From the NCBI GenBank assembly GCA_947311845.1, contig CAMZMU010000049.1, positions 10,679,138-10,743,137 on the forward strand: DNA of 64,000 nucleotides. The letters are read 5' to 3'. Position 1 is the first letter of the stretch; each line of letters begins with the position of its first letter. Of this stretch, positions 1-11,225 are shown in pieces. Position numbers and translations under genes: made by a program. The stretch is from Poa pratensis. Taxonomy: Eukaryota; Streptophyta; Magnoliopsida; Poales; Poaceae. The notes under the pieces are model-generated. The model was not told the DNA's origin. It did not search any database and saw nothing but the letters and a program-made list of their open reading frames with translations.

Positions 1-239
1 GACCTTCATTCAGCATAGATTATCTCGAAGTCAACACACGTTTGCTGTTGGCTTGTTGCCATCATGAATTTATCAATTTGTACATTAGCACATTTTTCTC
101 TCGCTGACAGGTGCATTTTTTGACTCGTTTGGCAGCTTGTGGACACTTCTTCTCTTCTGATAATACTACCATGGCCAGTGGTCCATATGGCTGTGTGCTC
201 TCAGAATACTAATAGAGTTGGCAGCTTAGTAAAAAAGAA

Positions 240-3154
240 ATGGTGCATTTCGCAACTCCAATATCCACCATGGATGCAGCTGCAGCCCTTTGTCTTGTGC
301 TTATTCTAGCCACCACAACCGCCTCTCCTGCTGTATATGCACAACAGACCAACAACGGTCCGTGCATCGCAAGTGAGCGAGATGCACTGCTGTCATTCAG
401 AGCTGGCATCAGAAGCGATCCACGCGATCCACGGAACCTCTTTTCGTCTTGGAATGGCCAAGACTGCTGCCAGTGGAGTGGCGTCACGTGCAGCAACTGG
501 ACAGGGCATGTCGTCAAGCTTGACATCCGCAACAATCTCTTCTTGGACGATCTCTTCCATGCCTGGTACAGTGAAAATCCTCATGGAATGCGTGGGAACA
601 TAAGTTCTTCCTTGGTTGCTTTGCATCACTTAGAGTATCTAGATCTCAGTGGAAACTATCTCGGTGGAATAGGCGTGCCCATACCCTGATTCTTAGGCTC
701 CCTTCAAAGCATGGTATATCTCAACCTCTCTTCCATGGATTTTGATGGTAAAGTGCCTCCTCAAATTGGTAACTTATCGAGATTGCTATATCTTGACCTC
801 GACAACACTTGGAATCCGAATTCCTATGAAAATAAAAATATGTTGTACATCGAGGATATATCATGGTTGCTGTGTCTCCCTTTGCTAAGGTTTCTCGACT
901 TGAGCGGTGTGAAACTCAGTGCCATTGACAATTGGGTTCAAGCAGTTAACATGCTACCTAATCTAAGAAATCTTCGTCTCCGTGATTGTCAACTTGTTTT
1001 TCCACACACACCTAATGTGCATTCTAACCTCACATCACTTGAGATGCTTGATCTAACTAATAGTGGGTTTCACACCATTAATCCAGCTTACTGGTTCTGG
1101 GATGTCGGCACCATCAGACATCTTGACCTTACACACAATGAAATTTCTGAAGCATTTCCAGATGCAATGGGAAACATGACTTCGCTTGAGGTACTTCATC
1201 TTGGAGGCAATTATCTCAGTGGTGTAAAATCGAAGGTACTGGAAAATCTATGCAATTTGAGAGTGCTTACACTGTGGTCAAATCGGATTAATCAAGACAT
1301 TTCACAATTTTTGGACGGATTGCCTCACTGTGCAAGGAGTAAGATAGAGTTGTTAGATATGTCTCTCACGAATCTCACTGGGGAAATTCCGAAGTGGATA
1401 AATCAATGGACTGATTTGAGCATTCTTAAACTCTCTTCCAATAGGCTTGAAGGGTCAGTACCTCTAGAAATTGGTATGCTAAACAAACTCAAACAATTGT
1501 ATCTAGATGGCAACTATTTTAGTGGTTCTGTTTCAGAGGAGCATCTTTACAATCTAGTGAATTTGGAGGAATTGGACTTGTCTTACAACTCGCTACACAT
1601 GATGATCAGCTCAAATTGGATCCCCCCCTTTAAATTGCATCTAGCATATTTCCCACGTTGCAAAATGGGACCTCATTTTCCTCGGTGGCTAAAAGGGCTG
1701 AGGGATGTTATTAATCTGGACATTTCTGATGCAGGCATAGTTGATGACCTTCCGGATTGGTTTTGGAGTGTGTTTTCAAATGTTGAATATTTAAACATCT
1801 CTTTTAACCAAATCAGTGGCAGGTTGCCAGGGACCCTTGAGTTTATGTCTTCAGTAGAGATATTTGACCTGAACTCCAACAACCTCACTGGTACGCTACC
1901 GCAGTTGCCAAGGCGATTGGCAGAACTTGACATTTCCAGAAACTCTTTATCAGGGCCACTGCCGCAAAACTTTGGAGGTCCGTTTATTCAAGAGTTATTG
2001 CTTTCTGAGAACAGTATCAATGGCACTATTCCAGTATATATTTGCAAGCTGCAGATTTTAGAAGTACTGGATTTAGCAAAGAACTTCCTAGTAGGACACC
2101 TACCCCACTGTGCAGAAGAAACTACAGAACTGGGTAGCTCCATTTCAGCTATAATCTTGTACGAAAACAACTTGTCTGGTGAATTCCCTTCCTTCTTGGA
2201 GAGCTGCTCACAGTTGGTTCTGCTTGATCTTGCCTACAACAACTTTGTTGGAGAGTTGCCAACATGGATAGCACAAAAATTGCCAGATTTGTCTTATCTC
2301 CGGTTGCGTCATAATAAGTTCTCTGGCTCTATTCCACTTCAGCTCACACAGCTTGGACACCTACGATATGTGGACCTTGCATATAACATGATATCGGGAT
2401 CTATACCTCGTACATTGGCCAACTTAAAAGCAATGACGCAGAAAAATGCATTTGGGAATCCCTTAGTTTGGGGTTATGAAAGGCCAGGAAACACTGACAG
2501 GAGCTATTCACCAAAATATGATGACAGCTTAGCGGTGGTAATGAAAGGCCAATACCTTGATTACACCAGCAACATCTTATATATGGCTGGCCTTGACTTG
2601 TCCTGCAACAATTTGGTCGGGGAGATTCCAGATGAGTTAAGCTCTCTTGTTGGACTGAATACCCTGAACATCTCCCATAATCAGTTGACCGGCAGGATCC
2701 CGGACAAGGTCGGTTTACTGCGATTATTGGAGTCTCTTGACCTATCGTACAACAAACTCTCTGGGCAAATTCCTTCCAGTCTCTCAGACATCACAACGTT
2801 AAGCAAGCTAAACCTATCGTACAATAATCTTTCGGAAGAATACCCTCAGGGAACCAGCTGCAGTCACTCATCGATCCGGAGTCATCGTATATCGACAACA
2901 GCTATCTTTGTGGACCTCCTCTTTCCAGGAATTGTTGGGAGCCTGATGCAACCGGAGGCGATATTGAGGACCATCAAGAACAAGAAGCCAAGTACTTTTA
3001 TATTGGACTGGCTGCAGGGTTTGTCTTCGGTCTTTGGTTGGTCTTCATCATCTTGTTATTTCGTTCATGTGCTGGGTCAGCAAGAAGCAGAGCAGTGTCA
3101 TTGCGCTGGACACGGTTGCCTGAAGGATTGGCGCTGCAGCTTCGTCGTGGGTGA
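240..3154 (+). pseudogene. LRR receptor-like protein gene (EIX/Cf-type), broken
   Basis: This encodes a plant receptor-like protein: an extracellular leucine-rich-repeat receptor with a membrane anchor and no kinase, normally at the plasma membrane in defence or development. The start at 240 (or the in-frame ATG at 270) gives a hydrophobic signal peptide, then the LRR N-terminal cap (ASERDALLSFRAGI, SSWNGQDCCQWSGVTC). Many LRRs of the LxxLxLxxNxLxGxIP type fill 600-2830. Two lesions are visible. An in-frame TGA at 687-689 falls inside an LRR and both flanks read on in the same frame. About one base is missing at 2834-2836, after NLSYNNLS; the other frame then gives a usual RLP juxtamembrane region, one transmembrane helix (GLAAGFVFGLWLVFIILL) and a stop at 3152-3154. 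The annotated-frame tail to 3356 is therefore probably out of frame. The cytoplasmic tail is unlike the family. A sequencing error at either site is possible; the family call is firm. Confidence 0.88.
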
Positions 3155-3873
3155 AAGCAAGACCAGTGAAGCTCGTACTGTTTATGCAGCTCAACTTTGC
3201 ATTGCTTCTGTTGTAAGTAGTAGTCTTGATCTGCATTATGCTATGATGTGGAAAGCTTTTAAAATATATTTACATGTGCCTGAGTATCGTGAGTATGATG
3301 TCCAAACTGATGCTTTACCTGTAGAAACTGATGCCATAGTTCTGTACAGTAAATGATTGCGATGCTTTACACATGAAAGCAATTCCTGTACTTCATCATG
3401 GATTTGTAATCGATGCCATGAATATTGTTTGTTGAATCTTTCAATTGTATCGATTTCTTGCTTTGGGCGTCTGAGCATGCTTCCCTGAACGCCATGGACC
3501 TTTTGTTTGACGTGACAACGCCATGGACCTTTTATCGATTGATCTCCATGCAAACAAATTTACAGAGCATGTGTTTTGTGACTGTATGTCCCAGTAACCA
3601 TGGAGGCCCACTGTGCAATTTTTTTTACCTACCAATAATTGATCTCTAGTAACCAACTAACTATGGAGATCTAGTGTGGAAGGTTTTGTTCTCCAGAAGT
3701 GCGAATAAATAATTGTACTGTTTTTTTACAGTACTATGTTTTATTATTGATTATTTTGAACTTCTCAAAATTATTGTATAATATGGTTTTCTGAACTACG
3801 AAGAACCCACCCTTTTCCTTTTGCTATTTTGGACCTCTATGCTTTACACTGAAGTTTGACAAGGAGCACCGAC
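3155..3873. other. Intergenic, 3' flank of the receptor-like gene
   Basis: AT-rich sequence without a recognisable gene. A short phrase, CGCCATGGACCTTTT, occurs twice about 30 bp apart near 3490 and 3520. Nothing else is assigned. Confidence 0.5.
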
Positions 3874-4152
3874 CAAGGTTTTAAAATTTGGTGAGATTTC
3901 GTCGAAATTCATTGAATTTCGATGATTTCGGTAGACACCGAAATAATTACCTTTCGGTTAAAATATTTCAGTTCTTTCAGTAATACAAAAGAATTTAAAA
4001 AATATTCAAAAGGTTTAAACATGTTTTGAATATTTGAATGAATTTTAAGAGAAAATTTTGGTCTTTTGGCCAAGACGAAAACCGAAATCACTAAAATTCA
4101 CTGAATTTCAGTAGTGGCCGAAATTTTTCTGAAACTGAAATTTAAAACCATG
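3874..4152. mobile_element. hAT-type MITE, 279 bp
   Basis: The ends form imperfect inverted repeats: CAAGGTTTTAAAATTT on the left and the complement of CATGGTTTTAAATTT on the right. They are flanked by an 8-bp direct repeat, GCACCGAC (3866-3873) and GCACCAAC (4153-4160), one mismatch. An 8-bp target duplication fits the hAT superfamily. There is no coding capacity. Confidence 0.65.
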
Positions 4153-4219
4153 GCACCAACACGATACAACACCACCATCACTAGCCACCAGCGACGATGC
4201 ACGTATCAGTAATTCAGTA

Positions 4220-4319
4220 CTCCCTCCGTTCCAATTTAATTGACTTGCTATGTACCACAAATGGATGTATCTAGACTTGTAACGTGCATAGCAAGTCAAT
4301 TAAATTGGAACGGAGGGAG
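4220..4319. mobile_element. Stowaway-type MITE, 100 bp
   Basis: The two halves are near-perfect inverted repeats starting CTCCCTCCGTTCCAATTTAA, flanked by TA at 4218-4219 and 4320-4321. This is the standard Tc1/mariner-derived Stowaway structure. It lies about 200 bp upstream of the TATA box of the next gene, so it may affect that promoter; that is inference. Confidence 0.92.
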
Positions 4320-4518
4320 TACCTCCTTCGCCTGGCATCCATCCTGAAACCGACGTGAACACATGTCGCGACCCATTCCACGCTGAGAATTGGTCTTCAG
4401 AAAGGCTCCGACGAAGAAAATGCGTCTCCAACTCCCAATCCCACGTATGACCTGTATCCAAATCAAGGCTTCTTCTTTCAACTAGTACTAGCAAGCAAGC
4501 TACACCTGTCCTGTTGCC

Positions 4519-4525
4519 TATAAAT
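4519..4525 (+). promoter_or_regulatory. TATA box of the ribosome-inactivating protein gene
   Basis: TATAAAT lies 163 bp upstream of the ATG at 4688, which would give a 5' leader of roughly 130 nt. No ATG occurs between the expected transcription start and the chosen start other than out-of-context ones. Confidence 0.6.
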
Positions 4526-4687
4526 TGATTCCCAATCCATTCTTTTGCTTCTTCCATCCCTGGTCTCGCTCGTCTCTTGCTCGGACGCAGCTCCTCAAAC
4601 ATACTGCACCCTGCCGTGGGGTCATTGCCGTCCTCTCTCGCAAGGTGTATAGGTTCTGATTGACTGATTCCCATCCATCTATCATCC

Positions 4688-5572
4688 ATGGCAACCAACG
4701 CGACCACCAACCCTCGCTTCACCGTGAGCTTCGACGTGGGGAGCAGCGACAAGTACGGCAGCTTCATCGCCGGCACCCGCAGCAGGCTCGGCAACCCGAA
4801 GCACTTCTCCCACAACCGCCGTGTGCTGCCGCCGCTGGATCGCAACGTCCCGCCGCGCCGGTGGATCCACGTCGTGCTCAGGACGCCGACCAGCACGCTC
4901 ACGCTCGCCACCCGCGCTGACAACCTTTACCTGGAGGGCTTCCGCAGCGGCAACGGCACGTGGTGGGAGCTCACCCGCAACATCATCCCCGGAGCCACCT
5001 ACATGGGCTTCGGCGGAAGCTACCGCGACCTCCTCGGCGATACGGACAAGCTGGTCGGCGTCGCCCTCGGCCCGCAGCAGATGACCGAGGCCGTCAACGC
5101 GCTCGCCTCGCGCACCGTGGACGACCTCACCTCCGGCGCGAGGCAGCAGGAGACCAAGGAGGCCGTGGTGGCGCTGCTCCTCATGGTGCACGAGGCCACC
5201 CGGTTCCAGGCCGTGTCGGCGTTCGTGACCGGCCTGATGCACCCGAAGGAGGCGAAGAAGAGCGGGACGATCACCAACGAGATGAAGGCCCAGGTGAACG
5301 GGTGGCAGGACCTCTCCGAGGCGTTGCTGAAGACGGATCGATATGAAGACAAGCCCGAAAACAAGAAGAAAGGTCAGGGAAAATCGCCGTTGGAAAAGAA
5401 GGGCCCAGAAGCGTTCAAGCCGTTTGACAAGATGGATGTGAAGACGGCGGACAAGGCGGCCGCGGCGTTGGGTATCCTGCTGTTCGTCGAGGTGCCGGGC
5501 GGGATGACGGAGGCCAAGGCGCTGCAGCTGTTCAGTGCCATCCCAGGGAGAAAACAGAGCACCGGCAGATAA
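4688..5572 (+). CDS. Ribosome-inactivating protein, cereal cytosolic type
   Basis: Single-exon gene for a 294-residue rRNA N-glycosylase of the cereal type. The family removes one adenine from the sarcin/ricin loop of large-subunit rRNA and acts in defence or stress. The RIP fold covers almost the whole protein. The catalytic set is present: Tyr81 (YLEGF), Tyr112 (SYRDL), Glu169 and Arg172 (HEATRF), Trp206 (NGWQDL). There is no signal peptide and no lectin chain, so it is a cytosolic single-chain form. A lysine-rich, low-complexity insert lies at residues 222-240, near where cereal relatives have a variable loop; the maize-type enzyme carries a removable linker at another site. The ATG at 4688 is the first in frame after the TATA box. 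GC content is much higher than in the flanks, as usual for grass single-exon genes. The frame is intact, so it is probably functional. Confidence 0.93.
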   Translation: MATNATTNPRFTVSFDVGSSDKYGSFIAGTRSRLGNPKHFSHNRRVLPPLDRNVPPRRWIHVVLRTPTSTLTLATRADNLYLEGFRSGNGTWWELTRNIIPGATYMGFGGSYRDLLGDTDKLVGVALGPQQMTEAVNALASRTVDDLTSGARQQETKEAVVALLLMVHEATRFQAVSAFVTGLMHPKEAKKSGTITNEMKAQVNGWQDLSEALLKTDRYEDKPENKKKGQGKSPLEKKGPEAFKPFDKMDVKTADKAAAALGILLFVEVPGGMTEAKALQLFSAIPGRKQSTGR

Positions 5573-7503
5573 GGACTCAACGAAAACATTAGACCCGCGA
5601 TGATGATGACATGTTTTTCAAATCACAGGGGAGAAGAATACACGGAAATGTAAGCTCAGATGGTACTTGAGCCTGATGAGAGGAGCTGCCAAGCACAGTC
5701 GTGCAACAAAAGCAAGATACGCCAAAATTATACTTGAAATGACACATGGGGACCTGGATTATGTGTTCGAAAGCATCTTGCTACAGACAAATCATGGTAA
5801 CCATGTTGACCTCATTAGACCTGCTGCCATGATAAGATTTTATAGAAACGCATAAATATAAGTTCAGCTACTTGGTACTTTGAGGCTGAAACTCCTAAGC
5901 ACAGCCATGCAACAGAAGATACAAGAAAATACGACTTGGAATGATAGTTGGGGAGGTTTCAGGAGCATCTTGCTACATTCGGAATTAAGCTAGACTACGA
6001 CACGATGAGTTTTTCCTTCAGATAACATGTAGGCACTGTTGACAACACTGATGCGACACGATGAGTTTTTCCTTCAGATAACATGTAGGCACTGTTGACA
6101 GCACTGATGCGACGCGACGGACTAGGTGAGAACTGCAGCAACCATCCCTTCACCTGGAGAAACAAACTAATTATCAGCTCGTCGACATAAAAAAGAGCTC
6201 TCTAAAAGAGATGTATATCCCTGCCCGTATCTCCTAGGGATGCAGATGACAACAAATAAATCCTTAAAGCATTTTGACACAATAATTTGCTGGCTTGCAG
6301 GAGTTGAATACTGCAACTGATGTTTGTAAAAAACTAATAACGGAACGAACTACTAAGTGTATTAGGACTTCTCCCATCGGAGCTCCAGTGCTGGTTCCTC
6401 CACAAGCTGAAGCCAAAAGGAAGGGAGTGATATATTGCTTTGAGCATACGGACTACGAAACAGCTAAACCAAGGGATAGCTCTAGCCTCTAGGTTATGTC
6501 TAGATAGGCACTCAAAAGTAATTTCAATACCAACACCATATTCAACATCTCAATCATCTAGGTATTAGTTGACAATCTATAAGGCATCATCATCATTTTA
6601 ACTGTTTTATCTGTTATTCACATGTTATGAATCAATACAACCAAATGGACAGTAGTTTATGAATGTATGCTACCCGTGTTGGCAGACATATATTTCCATA
6701 GAAAAAAACAGTCCAGACTCCAGATCTCACAAACTATATTAACAAGATCTTACCTATTGAACTGTTTGAGCACATTAGCGCATCAAACCAATTGTCATCC
6801 TAGGCATCGTGTAACATTTCAGCTCCATTAAGTTCACCAGCAATGGTTGTGCCTAAAACCACAGGAAATTAGGCAACTAATAATGGTTCGGATGTAAACA
6901 CAAATGCATACGAGAAGGCAGCAGTAAGTTAGTTGAACAGATTGAGCTGACAAGTATAACTTGAGCAAAATAACTCATTATTCATTGTATAGATGACTTA
7001 TAGCCCAGTCTTGATACTATTACTAGCATTAGAAAAAAAAATCTATTCATTTGTTGTAAAATGCAAGGAAAACTCCTGCAATATACTCAGTTACTTAATC
7101 ATGAAACATTTAGCGAATAAAAATTGTACATAATTTATCTCGTGCAGAGTGATCCTCATTATGTCAAGTATACGAAATTAAAACATGCCAAGACTATTAA
7201 ACTGTAACAACAAAAATGATATTGGGTATTCAGTTCTAAGTAAATGAAGCCTGAGAGATAGGAAATGTAATTTATTTGTGTGCGCTAAAAATGTATTAGT
7301 CACCTCAAGGAATCAACAAGTACCAAATACACATAAGAAAGTATGGATTCAACAAAGGTTGTTCTTATGGACTTGAGATTAATAACAGGATCAAGCCCCT
7401 CGAAAAGAAAACAGGATCAAAACAAATAAACATGTTGAGATCAAATAATATAACTAGCCTCGTGTTGCCAACTGAGTTACTTATTTGACATTTCATTTGG
7501 CAT
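5573..7503. other. Intergenic, with diverged direct repeats
   Basis: No convincing gene. A segment at about 5650-5790 is repeated in diverged form at about 5858-5985; both contain CAAGCACAG/TAAGCACAG...TGCAACA and end with CATCTTGCTACA. The open stretch at 6295-6492, just after a CAG, encodes 65 residues of no family I recognise. The rest is AT-rich and unassigned. Confidence 0.45.
5998..6109. repeat. 56-bp tandem duplication
   Basis: Two adjacent copies, 5998-6053 and 6054-6109, starting CGACACGATGAGTTTTTCC, differ at one base (GACAACACTG against GACAGCACTG). The near identity suggests a recent duplication. Confidence 0.9.
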
Positions 7504-8986
7504 CTAAGGAAAGTGATGATAGCTATATTTCATACTTATATACAAATACTCTTGAATACAGCTATAAGTCTGGTTAACAAGCGAAGGGACAATTGGTAAA
7601 TTGAAGTTGTCAGCAAACACATTAAAAACTAGGAAGAAGGTATTCAAGCAATCATGTACAAAACATAACCAGATTATGTTACACACGTACAATATAAGGA
7701 CTAAGGATGAGCAATCACCTGGTGTATAGAAACTTTTGAAAGGAACATGGTGATCGAAACAACGGTTTTCATAAAGTTTCTTGGACTGCATCAACTTAAG
7801 TTGAATTCTATAGACATTGCCGCTAGCATGTAAATATAGTACATCAGTATCCTGGTCATACCCCACCAGCGATGCATTCTTTCCATCAATCCGAGGAGGG
7901 AGTCCAGGAATGCTATGCATTTCAATGGTCTTGGACAACACCCATGTGTCAACGCCACAAGCATTGACGTTCCTCTGCCATAATTGGAAGTGAGGGTACC
8001 ACAATTTGGCGAGGCCAACAGGCAACAGCACCATCCTCAGCCTCAATGATCTGACAATTGTGATCACGGTAGGGAGTACTCCTTTTCAGAGGTGGCCCCC
8101 TGATCACAGTTAGACTGTTGTCATCCAAACCAAACTCAAGTATGCCATCAACATTAGACATCCAGTAAAGGCAATTACCAACCAGGACCACAGGCTTAGG
8201 AGCAATATAATATTCAGCTTCAGTTGAGATGATATTGCTCCATAGGCCAGTCTCGGAGGAGTACACACCAGCAATGGGTCGATAATCCGGAGGCGTGGAG
8301 CACACCAAGACCACCTTGAAGGGGCTCGAGTGGCAACTGCCGTGCACGTGGTCAGCGGCAGCAGCAGCAGCGCAGAGCACCGCCCCCTGGCGTCCGCCAT
8401 TCACCAACTCCGGCGGAACGGCCACGCGACGCTCCACCCGGGTGATGAGATCACGCACGACGACCTCTTCCGGGTTGTTGTCTTGGAGGAGGAGGAAGAG
8501 ACCATGGCGGCAATCGAGCAGAAAGTAGCCTTCGAGGCGCGGAGGAGGAATGCGGTCGGGAGGGTCCAGGACGGAGTACGACTCAATCCCGTGAAAACGG
8601 CGATTCTTGTGAAGGTAACCGAGGAGGGGCGGCTTCCGTCCGTGTGCATAGAACTGGAGGCGGAACCTTGGGTCGGTGACGACGCCTCGCCAGCGCTTGC
8701 AGACGGCGGAGGCGCGCGGGAGGGAGGACGGCAGCGGCGGCAGGCGGAGGAGGATCTGCCAGAGCATTTCGTCCGGCAGGGACGCCAGCGAGGTGCGGGT
8801 GCGGCGGCGACGGATGCGGCGGGTCAATCCGACGCCAACCTCCTCGCCGGCGTGCATCTCTGGATGGAGGCGCGGGCTGCGTCGGCGTGCTTCCTGGTGC
8901 TGGATCTCGGGATGGAGGCGTGTGCTACGGCGCCGCAGAGCCAATGCTTGGAGACGGAGCCGCGGGCTGCGGCGGGGTGGAGCCAT
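7504..8986 (-). pseudogene. F-box protein gene with 7-bp frameshifting insertion
   Basis: Minus-strand gene for a plant F-box protein, normally a substrate-recognition part of an SCF ubiquitin ligase. From the ATG at 8984-8986 the N-terminus is Arg-rich with repeats of RRSPRLHPE, then an F-box at residues 66-110 (SLASLPDEMLWQILLRLPPL, then AVCKRWRGVVTDPRF) and a long C-terminal region typical of the grass family. At about residue 321 (8017-8023) the frame is lost: seven bases (aacaggc, plus strand) form a near-tandem copy of the adjacent aac(a)ggc sequence. Past them the reading continues in the other frame as PHFQLWQRNVN...GYDQDTDVLYLHASG. A probable 90-bp intron lies at 7629-7718 (donor GTGATT, acceptor CTAG), giving a second exon 7504-7628. 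The frame is open through that intron, so retention is possible. A functional truncated protein cannot be excluded. Confidence 0.78.
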
Positions 8987-9683
8987 TCCGGCGGCCCTCC
9001 GTGGAGCAGATGCGCCGCCAAAGCTTGGAGGAGTGTTTTTGTTTTGGAAGAGAAGTGATGACTCTCGATAATTGTACTTGTATACAGGGAGTGGCGCACG
9101 AGACGGAAGTAGTTGTTGCGATCCACGAGATTAGGAACAGGCCTACGACCATGACTAGTTAACGTTACAACATTTTCAAAAAAAAAAAAAGTTAACGTTA
9201 CAACAGATAACAACGTGACAGATACTATGTACGTGAGAAAAATCATATGGAACGAGTGAAAGTCAAGCGGTCGTCCCGCAAAAACAAGATTTTAGTTCAA
9301 AACGAGCTTATTTTGTGCAGAATATTATAACTAACAAACAATCTTTTGACTAGAAAGCCGGGCGCCGCCTTGAAACCCACCCACAGTGTTTTAAACTTTT
9401 ATTTTTTGGAATTAATAGCGCTTTAAACTTTAGGTACTTCGTTCGGTCAGTTTCTCTCCCTTATTTTTAGTCCGATCAGCCCCCGGACAGAAGAACCAAA
9501 ATGGTAGACAAAAATCAGTCCGGCTCTTTTTACAGCCAGATGGGAAAACATAAATTGTTGTTTATCACCCCTATAAAAATCAAAAATATTGGCTCAGACA
9601 CACCCAGACTTGAACTCTAGTAGCAAGTGTCGGGTATTCATCATCGAATATGCGTGAAAAAAGAAGGAAACATGCCTTGGAGA
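8987..9683. other. Intergenic, upstream of the F-box gene
   Basis: Presumed promoter side of the F-box gene, GC-rich close to it and AT-rich beyond. It has an 18-bp region with a poly(A) run near 9176-9190, flanked by two copies of GTTAACGTTACAAC, which could be a small insertion scar. No gene seen. Confidence 0.4.
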
Positions 9684-9870
9684 CAGTGGCGGAGCTAGGA
9701 TTGTCACTGAGCGATGTCAAAAGACCAAAATCAAAGACATGAGTTCCTAGTGAGGTCATTAACTTGTAATTATGGGGTCAAAATTGTGTACTCATAACTA
9801 GCTTTTATGGTGCTTACAAATTTTTTGTGTTGTCAATTGACCACATAATCAATACACAGCTCCGCCACTG
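9684..9870. mobile_element. hAT-type MITE, 187 bp
   Basis: Perfect 13-bp inverted termini, CAGTGGCGGAGCT (9684-9696) and AGCTCCGCCACTG (9858-9870). They are flanked by CTTGGAGA (9676-9683) and CTTGGAGT (9871-9878), an 8-bp target duplication with one mismatch. Both features fit a non-autonomous hAT element. Confidence 0.85.
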
Positions 9871-10752
9871 CTTGGAGTTGGAGATACATAGAACAATGTC
9901 ATTTTCCGCATAAAATTGCTTCAACCCGGTGCTGCAGTTTCATCAGTGTACTAATCTGGTGTACCGACAGATAAACAAAAGACTACAGGCTCAAAACTCA
10001 AGATGAGATGCACAAAAACAAGAGGGAAACCGGAGACAAATCCCAACTAATACTTGAACAGTGTAGTAACTTTGTAACAAAATCGACATGAGAATTACAC
10101 ACGTTCTCATCATCTATACAAGCAGAGGAACGAATCCAACCAGGAAACAACTAAACCATCTAGCAGCATCTAATTAAAATTACAGAGGTACAAACAGGAA
10201 CCAAGTTTCATATCAAACAAACTATTTGACATGCCCTATTCTGCTTCGAGTCTTGGATTTCCAAACACCAAGCATGAATTCAAGTCCCAGATTACCAAAC
10301 ACCAAGCATGAAACTGATCCTGCAGACTGCCATCAAAGACGGTTATTTCCCCCATTGGTTCATGACTAAAGATGACTGAAAAAATAAACCAAATAGACAC
10401 TTAAGAAGACTGAAGAAAACAAGATGAAAGACCAAAAGAATATGAAAATGAGAGACTTGAGTTCTCACAAGGAGGCTGAAAGCTAAAATGAGAAACTGGT
10501 AAGTGAGCACATAAGACTGAAAAATATAAACTTAGCTAACAAGAATATATATCATTATGAAAAGACTGAGAAAATTAAGAATGAGGAGAGAAGATGAGAA
10601 TGAGAATAAAACCCGAGCAAATAAAAATAAGAGATTGTTCAAATAAGAATGAAGACTAATAAAATAAGAGAAGACTGAGTCACAAGAATGAAGAAACGAA
10701 TGAAGAGAGCTGAGCACTGAAATACTTAAGAACTTTATGACTAAATTGAAGA
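9871..10752. other. Purine-rich tract, CACTA target region
   Basis: From about 10,340 the plus strand is dominated by A and G with many GAAGACTGA-like phrases. The same composition resumes at 18706, on the other side of the CACTA element, so one low-complexity tract was split by the insertion. No gene seen. Confidence 0.6.
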
Positions 10753-10786
10753 CACTAGTAGGAAAAGGCCTACCGCTGGCGGACGG

Positions 10787-11012
10787 AAATGGTCTACCGC
10801 TGCCGGGCGGGCGCCCGCCAGCGGTGATTACGCCAGTGGTAACGATCGTTACCGCTGGCGGGCACCATTTCCGCCCGCCAGCGCGAGGATAGGCAGCGCT
10901 GGAGTGCAGCAGCGGCCGCCAGCGATAAGATACTTCGGCCGCCAGCGGTACGCCTCGCTGGTTGGAGTTCTGAGAGAGCTGTCCGCCAGCGGTACGCCTC
11001 TGTGTCCGCCAA
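10787..11012. repeat. Left subterminal repeat array of the CACTA element
   Basis: Repeated direct and inverted copies of ACCGCTGGCGG and CCGCCAGCGGT. In En/Spm elements such arrays bind the element-encoded proteins. Spacing is irregular, about 20-60 bp. Confidence 0.85.
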
Positions 11013-11225
11013 CGGTACATTTTTCGTGGTATTTTTTGTTTTTTTTTAAATAACGTATTCCAGCAGCATATCAAATATAAATACAGGATATTGAGGTACA
11101 GGCGACGAAAATGATAATAACATAGAAATTTCCACATACAAACGCGTCAAAAGTTGTCATACACGAATACATGTCGATAGATTAATTCATACACGGAAGT
11201 TTTCCAAATGGATTACTACTGTCAT

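Noticed and set aside
4682..5242. Minus-strand ORF over the ribosome-inactivating protein gene
   Set aside because: Complement of a GC-rich coding exon without any recognisable domain.
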